NCBI RefSeq assembly: GCF_000372965.1
Contig: NZ_KB890026.1
Span: 246,191-310,190 of the forward strand
Source of the DNA: Hoeflea sp. 108
GTDB taxonomy: Bacteria; Pseudomonadota; Alphaproteobacteria; Rhizobiales; Rhizobiaceae
Length of the DNA stretch: 64,000 nt
Direction of reading: 5' to 3'
Below are positions 56,342 through 64,000 of this stretch, one piece after another. The notes beneath the pieces were generated by a model. That model was not told the DNA's origin. It did no database searches and saw only the letters and a program-made list of their open reading frames with translations. The translations under genes and the position numbers were made by a program. The stretch's first letter is position 1, and every line of letters begins with the position of its first letter.

Positions 56342-57373
56342 ATGAAAGCGATCGTTGCCCATGCGCCGCGGGATTTGCGGATCGAGGAACGGCCGGACGA
56401 GCAACCCGGTCAAGGCGAAGTGAAGCTTCGGCTCGCTGTCGGGGGAATCTGCGGCAGTGACCTCCACTACTACAATCATGGTGGCTTCGGTTCTGTCAGA
56501 TTGAGGCAGCCGATGGTGCTTGGCCATGAAGTTTCGGCTTATGTGGAAGCACTAGGTCCGAACGTCGAAGGCCTGGAGGTCGGTCAACTCGTTGCCGTGT
56601 CCCCATCGCGGCCTTGCCGCTCATGCCGTTACTGCCAGAAAGGCCAGCACAACCAGTGCCTCAATATGCGATTTTATGGCAGCGCAATGCCGTTTCCGCA
56701 TGTCCAGGGTGCATTTTGCGAGCGGTTGGTCGCGGATTCGACCCAATGCGTTCCTGCTGACGGGCTAACCGCCACCGAGGCCGCGATGGCCGAGCCACTC
56801 GCGGTCGTATTGCACGCCACGAGCAGGGCGGGGGACTTAATCGGCAAGCGAGTGCTTGTGACAGGGTGTGGGCCCATTGGCGTGCTGGCGATCATTGCGG
56901 CACGGAGGGCAGGCGCAGCCGAGATCGTGGCGACTGATCTCTTTGAGAGCTCACTATCGATGGCGCGGTCCTGCGGCGCTGACACGGCAATCAACATTCA
57001 GGACGAACCAGATGGCCTGGTGTCCTACGGCCTCAACAAAGGTACTTTCGACATACTCTACGAATGTTCCGGCGCTTCTGCCGCCTTGGCAAGTGGGATA
57101 GCGGCCCTGCGTCCACGCGGGATTGTTGTGCAGCTTGGTCTCGGCGGTGACACGACGCTGCCGATGATGGCGATCGTCTCCAAGGAAATCGAGCTTCGCG
57201 GCTCGTTCCGCTTCCACGACGAGTTCGCGGTTGGTGTCGAACTGATGCGCAAGCGGCTCGTCGACGTTAGGCCGCTCATCACACACACATTGGAGCTCGG
57301 CAAGGCCGTCAAAGCCTTTGAGCTGGCATCGGAACGAACCCGAACGTTGAAGGTACAGATCGCATTTTCGTGA
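56342..57373 (+). CDS. idnD: L-idonate 5-dehydrogenase-like zinc alcohol dehydrogenase
   Basis: 343 residues from ATG 56342 (GAGG six bases upstream). Catalytic-zinc motifs GICGSDLHYYNHGGFG and GHEV, structural zinc cluster CRSCRYCQKGQHNQC, NAD loop VTGCGPIGVLAIIAARRAGA. The GSDLHYYNHGGFGSVRLRQP stretch is characteristic of IdnD, which oxidises L-idonate to 5-keto-D-gluconate, the substrate of IdnO encoded divergently. The nine-base gap to the upstream gene indicates an operon. Confidence 0.9.
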   Translation: MKAIVAHAPRDLRIEERPDEQPGQGEVKLRLAVGGICGSDLHYYNHGGFGSVRLRQPMVLGHEVSAYVEALGPNVEGLEVGQLVAVSPSRPCRSCRYCQKGQHNQCLNMRFYGSAMPFPHVQGAFCERLVADSTQCVPADGLTATEAAMAEPLAVVLHATSRAGDLIGKRVLVTGCGPIGVLAIIAARRAGAAEIVATDLFESSLSMARSCGADTAINIQDEPDGLVSYGLNKGTFDILYECSGASAALASGIAALRPRGIVVQLGLGGDTTLPMMAIVSKEIELRGSFRFHDEFAVGVELMRKRLVDVRPLITHTLELGKAVKAFELASERTRTLKVQIAFS

Positions 57374-57472
57374 GACGAGATGGCTTTCGACGGCAGGCGC
57401 TTGCGAGCCAACCAAGACGGTAACGAGCGGCCGCTTAGCTAGAGAACAACTTACAGGCACCTGGAGAATATC

Positions 57473-58279
57473 ATGACAGCCGGACAGAATGTTTCCCTGA
57501 GGACCAAGATCCGTCAGCAACAGCCCATCATCTCGGCGATGATGCGGTTTCCGGATCCTGGGATCGCGGAGCTTCTGGCGGTGTTGGGTTTTGATGTGAT
57601 CGTCATCGACAACGAACACATGCCTTTCAATGATGAGACCATCGCCAACATTGCGCGCGCCTGCGCGGCGCATGGCGTGGCGTGCATGATCCGTCCGACC
57701 GATCACAATCCTCGCCAGATCGGACGATACCTCGACATGGGAATGGTCGGTATTCTCGCCGCACATGTAGACACGGCCGAACAAGCACGGAGCATTGTCA
57801 GCGCTGTGAAATATCCGCCCTTCGGTAGACGGGGCATGATGCCGTTGAGCCGAGCGGCGACATTCGGCATGGGCGCGCCGACCGACGAGTATGCAGCCCG
57901 TGCCAACGACGAAACGCTCGTGATCTGCATGTGCGAGTCGCGCACCGGTGTGGAGAACATTGACGGTATCCTCGCCGTCGAGGGTGTAGACGGTGTTGCC
58001 GTCGGGCCGTCGGATATCGCCAATTCGTATGGCATGCCGGGAAAGACTACTGATCCGAAGATCGTTGAGATCATCAGCACTCTAGAGGGCAAGATCTTTG
58101 CGTCCGGCAAACTTGCGTCGGCACTGCCCAAGAACCACGACGAGGCTGTGAGAGCCATTGAGAATGGCTACGGTTGGATTAACGCCGCTTCGGACCTGAG
58201 CCTCATAGTGGAATCGGCCAAGCGGCTCTCGCCGCGTGATCTGGGGAAGCTGAAACTCGGAACATGGGGTGGGCAATAG
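57473..58279 (+). CDS. HpcH/HpaI-family aldolase
   Basis: 268 residues, GGAG ribosome site. FDVIVIDNEHMPFNDETIAN holds the conserved Asp/Glu/His region, MGMVGILAAHVDTAEQARSI and VKYPPFGRRGMMPLS give the metal- and substrate-binding core, and VICMCESRTGVENIDGILA, then GVDGVAVGPSDIANSYGMPG complete the class II pyruvate-aldolase fold (Glu and Asp metal ligands). It would cleave a 2-keto-3-deoxy sugar acid or related compound, or condense pyruvate with an aldehyde. It suggests a branch beyond simple gluconate phosphorylation. Confidence 0.9.
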   Translation: MTAGQNVSLRTKIRQQQPIISAMMRFPDPGIAELLAVLGFDVIVIDNEHMPFNDETIANIARACAAHGVACMIRPTDHNPRQIGRYLDMGMVGILAAHVDTAEQARSIVSAVKYPPFGRRGMMPLSRAATFGMGAPTDEYAARANDETLVICMCESRTGVENIDGILAVEGVDGVAVGPSDIANSYGMPGKTTDPKIVEIISTLEGKIFASGKLASALPKNHDEAVRAIENGYGWINAASDLSLIVESAKRLSPRDLGKLKLGTWGGQ

Positions 58280-58329
58280 CTGCGCGCCAGACACGCAACT
58301 GGTCAGCATAACAGGGGAGGAATGAGGAC

Positions 58330-59304
58330 ATGAACATTTTGAAGACACTCGGTAGCGGGCTCGTCATTCTGGCAGGGTTTCTCGCGGCATCGGCTGCAAG
58401 TGCCCAATCGAGCTTCCCGAGCAAGCCAATCCAGCTTGTCGTACCAGCTAAACCTGGTGGCGATACCGACCTCAATTCGAGACTGCTTGCCAAGCACATC
58501 GGCAAACACTTGAGCCAGCCGTTGGTCGTCGTGAATACCGATGGCGGCGGCGGAAACATGGCTGCGCAGAAGGTCGCCGCATCGCCAGCTGACGGTCACA
58601 CGATCTTGATGCTGAACACTGTCTTGTTCACGGGCCGGGCAGTCGGGACACTGCAGCTCGGCCTTGACGATTTCGAGGTCATAGGTATCCCGAGTTATTC
58701 TGACACACTGCTGTGGGTGACACGCAAAGATGCGCCATTCAAGACGCTGCCGGAACTCAGCAAGGCTGTCCTTGCGGCACCCGATACCGTGAAATACGCC
58801 GCGACCGTAGGGGCTCCTTCGCACCTGCAGGCAATCGCTTATGAAGAGGCGATAGCCGGGGATCTCAAGAAGATCGATACGGGCTCGGGTTCGGACAAGA
58901 TCGTCGCGGTGCTCTCAGGTCAGGTTGACGTGCTGACGACCAACTATTCGCTGGTGAAGGATTACATCACCACCGGTGAGATGGTGGTTCTCGGCAATCT
59001 CGGCCGCGAACGCAGCCCATTCATCCCCGATGTACCCACTTTTGCCGAAGGCGGTGTAAAGCTCGGTCCGGATTTCAACATGTTTTACGTTCTGCTCGCT
59101 CCCAAGGGGACGCCGCAGGAGGTGATCGCCGTGCTGAGCGACGCAGTGAAGAAGACGGTCGAAGACCCGGAGGTGAAGAAGGAGTTCGAGAAGTCCTACT
59201 TTACCGTCAACTATCGCGACAGTGCTGCGGCCAAGACTTATCTTCGCGAACGAGAGCCGGAGTTCATGGCGATGAAGGATCTCATCGCTGCCGACAAGTT
59301 CTGA
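58330..59304 (+). CDS. tctC: Tripartite tricarboxylate transporter substrate-binding protein (TctC)
   Basis: 324 residues. Signal peptide MNILKTLGSGLVILAGFLAA with cleavage near ASAQS. The mature protein has SFPSKPIQLVVPAKPGGDTD (typical N-terminus), VVNTDGGGGNMAAQKVA and the Asp-rich ligand site, as in Bug-family receptors. These periplasmic proteins capture carboxylates for the TctA-TctB permease encoded next; here the ligand is probably a sugar acid. Confidence 0.93.
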   Translation: MNILKTLGSGLVILAGFLAASAASAQSSFPSKPIQLVVPAKPGGDTDLNSRLLAKHIGKHLSQPLVVVNTDGGGGNMAAQKVAASPADGHTILMLNTVLFTGRAVGTLQLGLDDFEVIGIPSYSDTLLWVTRKDAPFKTLPELSKAVLAAPDTVKYAATVGAPSHLQAIAYEEAIAGDLKKIDTGSGSDKIVAVLSGQVDVLTTNYSLVKDYITTGEMVVLGNLGRERSPFIPDVPTFAEGGVKLGPDFNMFYVLLAPKGTPQEVIAVLSDAVKKTVEDPEVKKEFEKSYFTVNYRDSAAAKTYLREREPEFMAMKDLIAADKF

Positions 59305-59326
59305 ACCGCAGAGAAATCCTATCAGC

Positions 59327-59833
59327 ATGGGCAATCCAATGAAATGGAATGACATTATCTCGGCGCTCGTGCTGATCGTCGTGTCTATCGTTGTGTTCTT
59401 TGCCTCCGATCAACTGGAGGCAAAGACGCGGATGGACATCGGTCCCGACTTCATGCCGAAACTGGTGGCGGCTTTGACCTTTCTGCTTAGCTTGCTGCTC
59501 CTAGCACAGGCTGTGCAGCGTAACATGGGCCTAAGCCCACAGTGCCAGATGCCAGACGTCGACCGTGGGCCGGTGCGGCAGGGCGACCTAATTGAGCGCT
59601 ATGCCGACTGGATCAGCCTCTTACTGATCCTCGCCTACACGATCGCATTCGAGCCCCTTGGCTTCGTGTTGTCGACTACCATTTTCCTGTTTCTACAGTT
59701 CGTCGTCATGTCACGCTCAGGTGAGCGTCGATACATACGTTTCGCGCTCGTGGCGGGCGTCGTCTCGGCAGTCTCCTATTACGTCTTCCTGAAACTGTTC
59801 TACGTGTTTTTGCCGACTGGATTGTTGGGGTGA
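59327..59833 (+). CDS. tctB: Tripartite tricarboxylate transporter small membrane subunit (TctB)
   Basis: 168 residues with four hydrophobic helices: ISALVLIVVSIVVFFAS, PKLVAALTFLLSLLLLAQAV, WISLLLILAYTIAFEPLGFV, and ALVAGVVSAVSYYVFLKLFY, the TctB topology. It pairs with the TctA gene starting three bases later. Confidence 0.9.
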   Translation: MGNPMKWNDIISALVLIVVSIVVFFASDQLEAKTRMDIGPDFMPKLVAALTFLLSLLLLAQAVQRNMGLSPQCQMPDVDRGPVRQGDLIERYADWISLLLILAYTIAFEPLGFVLSTTIFLFLQFVVMSRSGERRYIRFALVAGVVSAVSYYVFLKLFYVFLPTGLLG

Positions 59834-59836
59834 ACC

Positions 59837-61333
59837 ATGTCTGACGTAATCTGGTCCGGTTTTGCCTCGGTACTTAGCGTCCAGGCGCTTGCGTTCAATT
59901 TATTCGGTGTCGTTGTTGGAATCATTTTCGGGGTCATTCCTGGCCTCTCGGCGGCGACCGCTATCGCGCTTTTCTTGCCGATCACCTTCGGCATGGAACC
60001 TGTGGTTGCCATCGCGTTGATGATGGGCCTCTATATCGGTGCGTCGTCGGGCGGCTTCATCGCCGCCATACTTCTCAACATTCCCGGCAAGCCGTCGGCG
60101 GTAGCGACGACTTTTGATGGCTACCCCATGGCCAGAAACGGAGAGGCCGGTCGGGCTCTCGGCGCCTCAGTCGTATTCTCTTTCATTGGCGGTCTGATCA
60201 GCATGTTCGCAATGCTGTTCATCGCACCTCCGCTTTCCGAATTGGCCATGAAGTTCGGGCCGATCGAGTATTTTGCCGCCACATTCGCAGCGCTCATGCT
60301 GCTTGGCAGCCTAACCGGAGACTCTTTGATCAAAGGTCTACTCGCGGGCTTAATCGGGCTTATGCTGGCCCTGGTTGGCTCGGCGCCGATAGACTACACG
60401 CCACGGTTCGACTTCGGGTTCTACCAGCTTTCCGAAGGCTTTCCGCAACTCGCGGTGCTCATCGGCATGTTCGCAATAGCCGAAGTGGTAAAGGCCGCGC
60501 GCCGCGATCCTGCCGTCGAGGCCGCACGTCCGCTGGATTTTCGCATGCGTGGATTCGGCATCAGCCTGAAGGAAACTATCCAGCAGATGCCGAACGCAAT
60601 ACGGTCCTCGGTGATCGGGATCTTTATCGGCATTCTGCCCGCTCTCGGCGGCACTGCGGCGAGCCTCGTAGCTTACACCGCGGCCAAAAACGCCTCCAAG
60701 GAAAAGGAGAAGTTTGGCAAGGGGTCGATGCATGGCCTTGTTGCTTCCGAGACAGCCAACAATGCCGTTATCGGCGGCGATATGATCCCCCTGCTTACGC
60801 TAGGCATACCAGGCGATGTGGTGACTGCCCTCCTGCTTGGCGCCTTGACCTTACACGGACTGACGCCAGGACCGCTTTTGCTCAAGACGCATGGCGATCT
60901 GCTCTATGCGATTTTCGCGGCCCTCATGATTGCCAATGTCATGATGCTAGTCGTGCAGTTCTTCGGTATCAGGATATTCGTAAGGCTGCTGTCGGTGAAA
61001 AAGTACTACTTATTCCCGATCATTGTCGCAATGTGCGCCGTTGGCGCTTTTTCGGCCAACAACGTGGGCTTCGACGTGGTGATCTTCGGCGGCTTTGGCG
61101 TCGTCGGATGGCTCTTGTTAAAGGGCGGCTTCCCTTTCGCTCCGGTGATCGTCGGCTTCATCCTGGGTCCGCTCTTGGAGATCAATCTTCGCCGCGGTCT
61201 GATGACCACAGGTGGGGACTTCCTCCCCTTCTTTCAGAGCCCGATAGCGCTGGTATTCTTCGCCACCGCAGCGCTCCTCGTAGGGGGAGTGGTGCGACAG
61301 CGCTACAGGCTGAGAGTACAAGCGAAAGCATAG
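59837..61333 (+). CDS. tctA: Tripartite tricarboxylate transporter large permease (TctA)
   Basis: 498 residues, about 11-12 membrane helices. The conserved TctA loop VIPGLSAATAIALFLPITFG and the second-half repeat GILPALGGTAASLVAYTAAK are clear, as is TLGIPGDVVTALLLGALTLH. GGTP start after GGGGTGAACC overlaps the end of TctB context. It completes a TctCBA carboxylate importer driven by ion gradient, supplying the catabolic enzymes upstream. Confidence 0.95.
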   Translation: MSDVIWSGFASVLSVQALAFNLFGVVVGIIFGVIPGLSAATAIALFLPITFGMEPVVAIALMMGLYIGASSGGFIAAILLNIPGKPSAVATTFDGYPMARNGEAGRALGASVVFSFIGGLISMFAMLFIAPPLSELAMKFGPIEYFAATFAALMLLGSLTGDSLIKGLLAGLIGLMLALVGSAPIDYTPRFDFGFYQLSEGFPQLAVLIGMFAIAEVVKAARRDPAVEAARPLDFRMRGFGISLKETIQQMPNAIRSSVIGIFIGILPALGGTAASLVAYTAAKNASKEKEKFGKGSMHGLVASETANNAVIGGDMIPLLTLGIPGDVVTALLLGALTLHGLTPGPLLLKTHGDLLYAIFAALMIANVMMLVVQFFGIRIFVRLLSVKKYYLFPIIVAMCAVGAFSANNVGFDVVIFGGFGVVGWLLLKGGFPFAPVIVGFILGPLLEINLRRGLMTTGGDFLPFFQSPIALVFFATAALLVGGVVRQRYRLRVQAKA

Positions 61334-61762
61334 TTTGGATGACGGCTTGTGCCTGTAGCAACGGGCGAACGGGAAAGAACTCCAGCGTGACCTCGGCGAT
61401 TGGTGCTTCAAGCGTAACCTGGGTTGGCAGCACATCGACGCGCGCCAGGATCTCCTCGATCCGCTCATAGGTGCGTGCCGTGTTCTGGATAAGCAGCGCA
61501 TTGTTTTGGACGTCGGCCAAGGGGCTGAGGTTTACACCCGTTATCCGCATCCCGATCTTAAGATCACAGGTCAGGCCAGACAGTTCCTGCATCGTGAGCA
61601 TCTCGATTCGGTCAGGCTGGCCGCCGATGCGACCGGCGCTGCCTGTCCCGGAGGACTTTCCGGCACGTGTCATCATGCCAGACGGCTCATTCGTTTCGCC
61701 AGGCACAATTAGGCTCGTGCCGCGCGGTAAAGGTGCCAAGACGGCTTATCCGGAGTTGTAGA
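61334..61762. other. Region downstream of TctA with a secretin-gene fragment
   Basis: About 430 bases in which only a degenerate secretin segment (61380-61517, minus strand) can be recognised. A plus-strand frame ending just before the next gene has no recognisable product. Confidence 0.4.
61380..61517 (-). pseudogene. Fragment of a type II/IV secretion secretin (GspD-like)
   Basis: The minus frame reads ADVQNNALLIQNTARTYERI then EEILARVDVLPTQVTLEAPI and AEVTL, a near-perfect match to the N3-type domain of GspD/PilQ secretins (NALLI...I..LD.LP.QV.LEA.I.EV.L). It is flanked by unrelated sequence on both sides, so only about 46 codons survive. Confidence 0.65.
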
Positions 61763-62131
61763 ATGACGCGGGAATTTTACGGTGCGACAATCCAGGCGCA
61801 GCGAGCAATCAATGGGTTGCTCAATCTTCCAGCATCTGGCCGAGAGCAGGATTGGGAGATTGAGCTAGCCGACCCCGATCGTGTCGAGGAAATGCTGGAA
61901 GCTGCGGTCGATTCGAACCTAGATTACGATGAAAGATGTGCGTTAGCTTTGCTAACGATCGCTTCCATTGAGGAATTGTTCGAGTTAGGGGAGGTTTCAC
62001 CTGCGATTGTCGAGCAAGCTAGATCTACCATTCGCCAATATCACGACGTGCATGAGGCAATGGTTTTCTATTGGATCGAGCAGCGTCAGGCTTCAAATGA
62101 AGAAAACGTAAGAGAAGTCCTCTTCGGTTAG
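61763..62131 (+). CDS. Hypothetical acidic helical protein (122 aa)
   Basis: ATG 61763 with GGAG nearby reads MTREFYGATIQAQRAINGLL; the rest is acidic and helical (IELADPDRVEEMLEAAVDSN, ALALLTIASIEELFELGEVS, VHEAMVFYWIEQRQASNEEN). No domain recognised. Composition is AT-richer than the flanking operons, hinting at acquired DNA. It could be an immunity- or effector-type accessory gene, but that is only a guess. Confidence 0.55.
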   Translation: MTREFYGATIQAQRAINGLLNLPASGREQDWEIELADPDRVEEMLEAAVDSNLDYDERCALALLTIASIEELFELGEVSPAIVEQARSTIRQYHDVHEAMVFYWIEQRQASNEENVREVLFG

Positions 62132-62352
62132 ATTGTAGAAAATTAAGACGCGAAATCTTGTGACATAAAAAACAAGTAGCACTTGACGACGCGGGGCCAT
62201 TACTGGTGCCCGCGGCCCAGGAAAATCAATTCATAAGCGATAGAGCAGAACGCACCGACTGAAAGAGGGTTTGCCAGAAGGGGTCCTGCTTCAACGTTGT
62301 CCAGACCAACCTGGCGAGCCCGTAGATTGAAACAAACATTGGGACCCAAAGG

Positions 62353-62379
62353 AAAACGGGGAGGCCAAGCCTCCCCGTT
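62353..62379 (-). terminator. Intrinsic terminator of the sugar ABC operon
   Basis: On the minus strand AACGGGGAGG, loop CTTGG, CCTCCCCGTT, then TT CC; perfect 10-base stem just after the substrate-binding gene stop at 62406. The short U-run is weak on this strand. Confidence 0.6.
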
Positions 62380-62405
62380 GCACAGCTATTTTCTATAACC
62401 GCCGA

Positions 62406-63353
62406 TCAGAACGGCGAATCCGGGAAGTGGTAGTTGGCGGCGTTGTCCTTGGTCACCAACGTGGCGTCAAGGATGTAGGTGCCGTGAACCGGAACCTGAT
62501 CGAACAGCTGTGCTGCCGTCAGTTCCATCGCGGTGCCAACCATTGCCGGCGGATAGAGAACGTCGACCGGGACCATCTTGTCGCCGTCCATGACCTTCTT
62601 GATCATGTCCTTCGAGCCGGCGCCGCCGACGACATACTGGATGTCGGTACGCTTTGCCTGTTCGATGGCTTCGAGAATACCCACGACCATGTCGTCGTCC
62701 TGCGCCCAGACCACGTCGATCTTAGGATATTTGGTCAGGTAGTCCTGCATGACCTTGAAGGCATCGTCGCGGTTCCAGTTGCCGAACTGGCGGTCGAGGA
62801 TCTTGACGCCCGAGCCGGCGATGCCTTTGTCAAAACCATCCTGGCGCTGCTGGTCGATCGGGATCGGCATGCCGCGCACGATGACGACTTCCGCGTTCGG
62901 TGTGGTGGCGGCAATGTATTTGCCGGCGACTTCGCCAAGCGCCGGGTTGTTGCCGGCAACGTAGAGGTCGCGGACCGAATCGTCGTTGGTGGAGGGCGCA
63001 CGGTCGACGAGTGCGACGAACTTGCCCTTGGCCTTGACTTCCTTGATCGCGCTGACCAGCGGATCGGGATCGGTCGGCAGGATGACGAGCGCGTCGATGC
63101 CCTGCGTTTCGAGGTCCTGTACGGCGTTGGCCTGCGATGCCGGATCGGGCGACGTCTTCACCACGACGTTCAGGTTCGGATATTCCTCCATCAGCTTCTT
63201 GGCGACACGTTCGGCATGAAACACCACGCCGGCCGTCCAGCCATGGTCGGCGGCGGGAATCGAGACGCCGATGGTCTTCTTGTCCTGCGCCAGGGCTGTG
63301 CCCATGGTCGCGGCGAGCGCAACGGCCGCCAGTCCCAGTAGAATTTTACGCAT
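62406..63353 (-). CDS. Sugar ABC transporter substrate-binding protein (RbsB-like)
   Basis: 315 residues, GAGAGAGG before ATG 63353. Signal peptide MRKILLGLAAVALAATMGTA with cleavage after LAQ. The mature protein shows the periplasmic-binding-protein I pattern: IGVSIPAADHGWTAGVVFHA, VVVKTSPDPASQANAVQDLE, IDALVILPTDPDPLVSAIKE, VVWAQDDDMVVGILEAIEQA. This is the pentose/hexose-binding cluster B family; the exact sugar cannot be read. It is 66 bases downstream of a permease gene on the same strand. Confidence 0.92.
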   Translation of the reverse strand: MRKILLGLAAVALAATMGTALAQDKKTIGVSIPAADHGWTAGVVFHAERVAKKLMEEYPNLNVVVKTSPDPASQANAVQDLETQGIDALVILPTDPDPLVSAIKEVKAKGKFVALVDRAPSTNDDSVRDLYVAGNNPALGEVAGKYIAATTPNAEVVIVRGMPIPIDQQRQDGFDKGIAGSGVKILDRQFGNWNRDDAFKVMQDYLTKYPKIDVVWAQDDDMVVGILEAIEQAKRTDIQYVVGGAGSKDMIKKVMDGDKMVPVDVLYPPAMVGTAMELTAAQLFDQVPVHGTYILDATLVTKDNAANYHFPDSPF

Positions 63354-63419
63354 TAACCTCTCTCCCAAAATTGCAGGCCTGTCTTGAACCGACCGGGCGA
63401 CCCGCAGTCCCGATTTGCT

Positions 63420-64000
63420 TCACGATTTTCGCGTCAGCGAACGCTGCACCAACATCGCGATAATGACGATTGCTCCCTGGATCGCGCCGAGCAGATACTC
63501 GCTGACATAGCTCGTAAGCAGCATGATGTTGCCGATGATTTCCAGGATGAAGGCGCCGGCCACGGTGCCCCAGATCCGACCTACGCCGCCGCGCAAGGCG
63601 GTGCCGCCGACCACGACCGCTGTGATCGCGTTCAGTTCCCACATCGTGCCTGTCGTGGCCGTGGTGGAGGAAAGGCGCGGAATATAGATGAGGCAGGCAC
63701 CCGCCACGCACAGCCCCTGGATCAGGTAAGTCATGGTGCGTACGCGCGCGACCGAGATGCCCGAATAGCGCGCGACGTCCTCATTCGAGCCGACCGCGAT
63801 CACATGCCGGCCAAACGAGGTGCGGTACAGAATGAACGCCGCGATCGCTGCCGTGATGAAGATTGCAAGTACGGGGTAAGGAATGCCGAAAAGATTGCCG
63901 AAATAGACCGGGCGATAGACCGCCTGCACCTCCGGATTGCGCAGCGTGATCGCGCCGCCTTGCGAAAGCCAAGTGGTCAGGCCGCGATAGATGCCCATCA
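63420..64000 (-). CDS. Sugar ABC transporter permease (RbsC-like), 5' part outside window
   Basis: The final 192 codons are present; the frame continues beyond base 64000. Hydrophobic helices and the conserved EAA-like loop VIAVGSNEDVARYSGISVAR, TYLIQGLCVAGACLIYIPRL, then TTGTMWELNAITAVVVGGTA, LRGGVGRIWGTVAGAFIL and EYLLGAIQGAIVIIAMLVQR identify the BPD_transp_2 (ribose-type) permease family. The ATP-binding subunit is expected further upstream, outside the window. Confidence 0.93.
   Translation of the reverse strand, partial: MGIYRGLTTWLSQGGAITLRNPEVQAVYRPVYFGNLFGIPYPVLAIFITAAIAAFILYRTSFGRHVIAVGSNEDVARYSGISVARVRTMTYLIQGLCVAGACLIYIPRLSSTTATTGTMWELNAITAVVVGGTALRGGVGRIWGTVAGAFILEIIGNIMLLTSYVSEYLLGAIQGAIVIIAMLVQRSLTRKS

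Noticed and set aside
61471..61761. Plus-strand frame ending just before the orphan gene at 61763
   Set aside because: Overlaps the recognisable secretin fragment on the opposite strand and shows no known protein features.

Overview
The window looks like an alphaproteobacterial, Rhizobiales-type genome, probably close to Mesorhizobium. This is inferred from the high GC content, two groESL operons, rhizobial small-protein families (DUF1488, DUF982, Usg), an IalB-family protein, and Tct and sugar ABC transport genes. No rRNA or tRNA gene was seen. About half the window reads as accessory DNA: a defence locus, an insertion sequence, a recombinase, dispersed repeats and many truncated or frameshifted genes.

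Layout. (1) 1-12.4 kb is a stress-protein region. A minus-strand chain of seven tightly overlapping small genes precedes groESL copy 1, which has a clear CIRCE element. groESL copy 2 lies on the minus strand without CIRCE but with a possible RpoH promoter. usg, htpG (with a very good RpoH-type promoter), a DUF982 gene, a CsbD gene and a frameshifted secreted-protein gene follow. (2) 13.0-19.7 kb is a defence locus: a GajA-like OLD nuclease and GajB-like UvrD helicase (Gabija), then a separately promoted pair made of a membrane protein with a zinc-dependent phospholipase C-like domain and an unrecognised 327-residue protein. That pair is the best candidate here for an undescribed system. (3) 20.0-24.5 kb holds a membrane diguanylate cyclase, an IS110-family transposase, and decayed remnants of a helicase, a transglutaminase-like protein and a DUF1326 protein, two of them fused by a deletion.

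(4) 24.6-35.7 kb is one giant autotransporter gene of about 3,680 codons with a triplicated passenger module, followed by an IalB-family gene and an AraC regulator. (5) 38-51 kb is a mosaic of small metabolic and regulatory units: a GHMP kinase/cysteine synthase-like pair beside a threonine synthase remnant, a short tyrosine recombinase, two ArsR-SRPBCC pairs, a TetR regulator divergent from an imine-reductase-like gene with a clear palindromic operator, a MarR/DNA-alkylation-repair operon, a GNAT acetyltransferase, and several pseudogenes. 

(6) 51.7-61.3 kb is a coherent sugar-acid catabolic locus. A LacI-type regulator is followed by divergent operons around a palindromic operator: gluconate 5-dehydrogenase, gluconokinase and a 3-hydroxyisobutyrate-dehydrogenase-family enzyme on one side, and a 2-hydroxyacid dehydrogenase, an L-idonate 5-dehydrogenase-like enzyme, an HpcH/HpaI aldolase and a complete TctCBA transporter on the other. 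The inferred flow is import of a sugar acid, oxidation and reduction through 5-ketogluconate to gluconate, and phosphorylation to 6-phosphogluconate. (7) 62.4-64 kb is the start of a sugar ABC transporter operon on the minus strand, cut by the window end.
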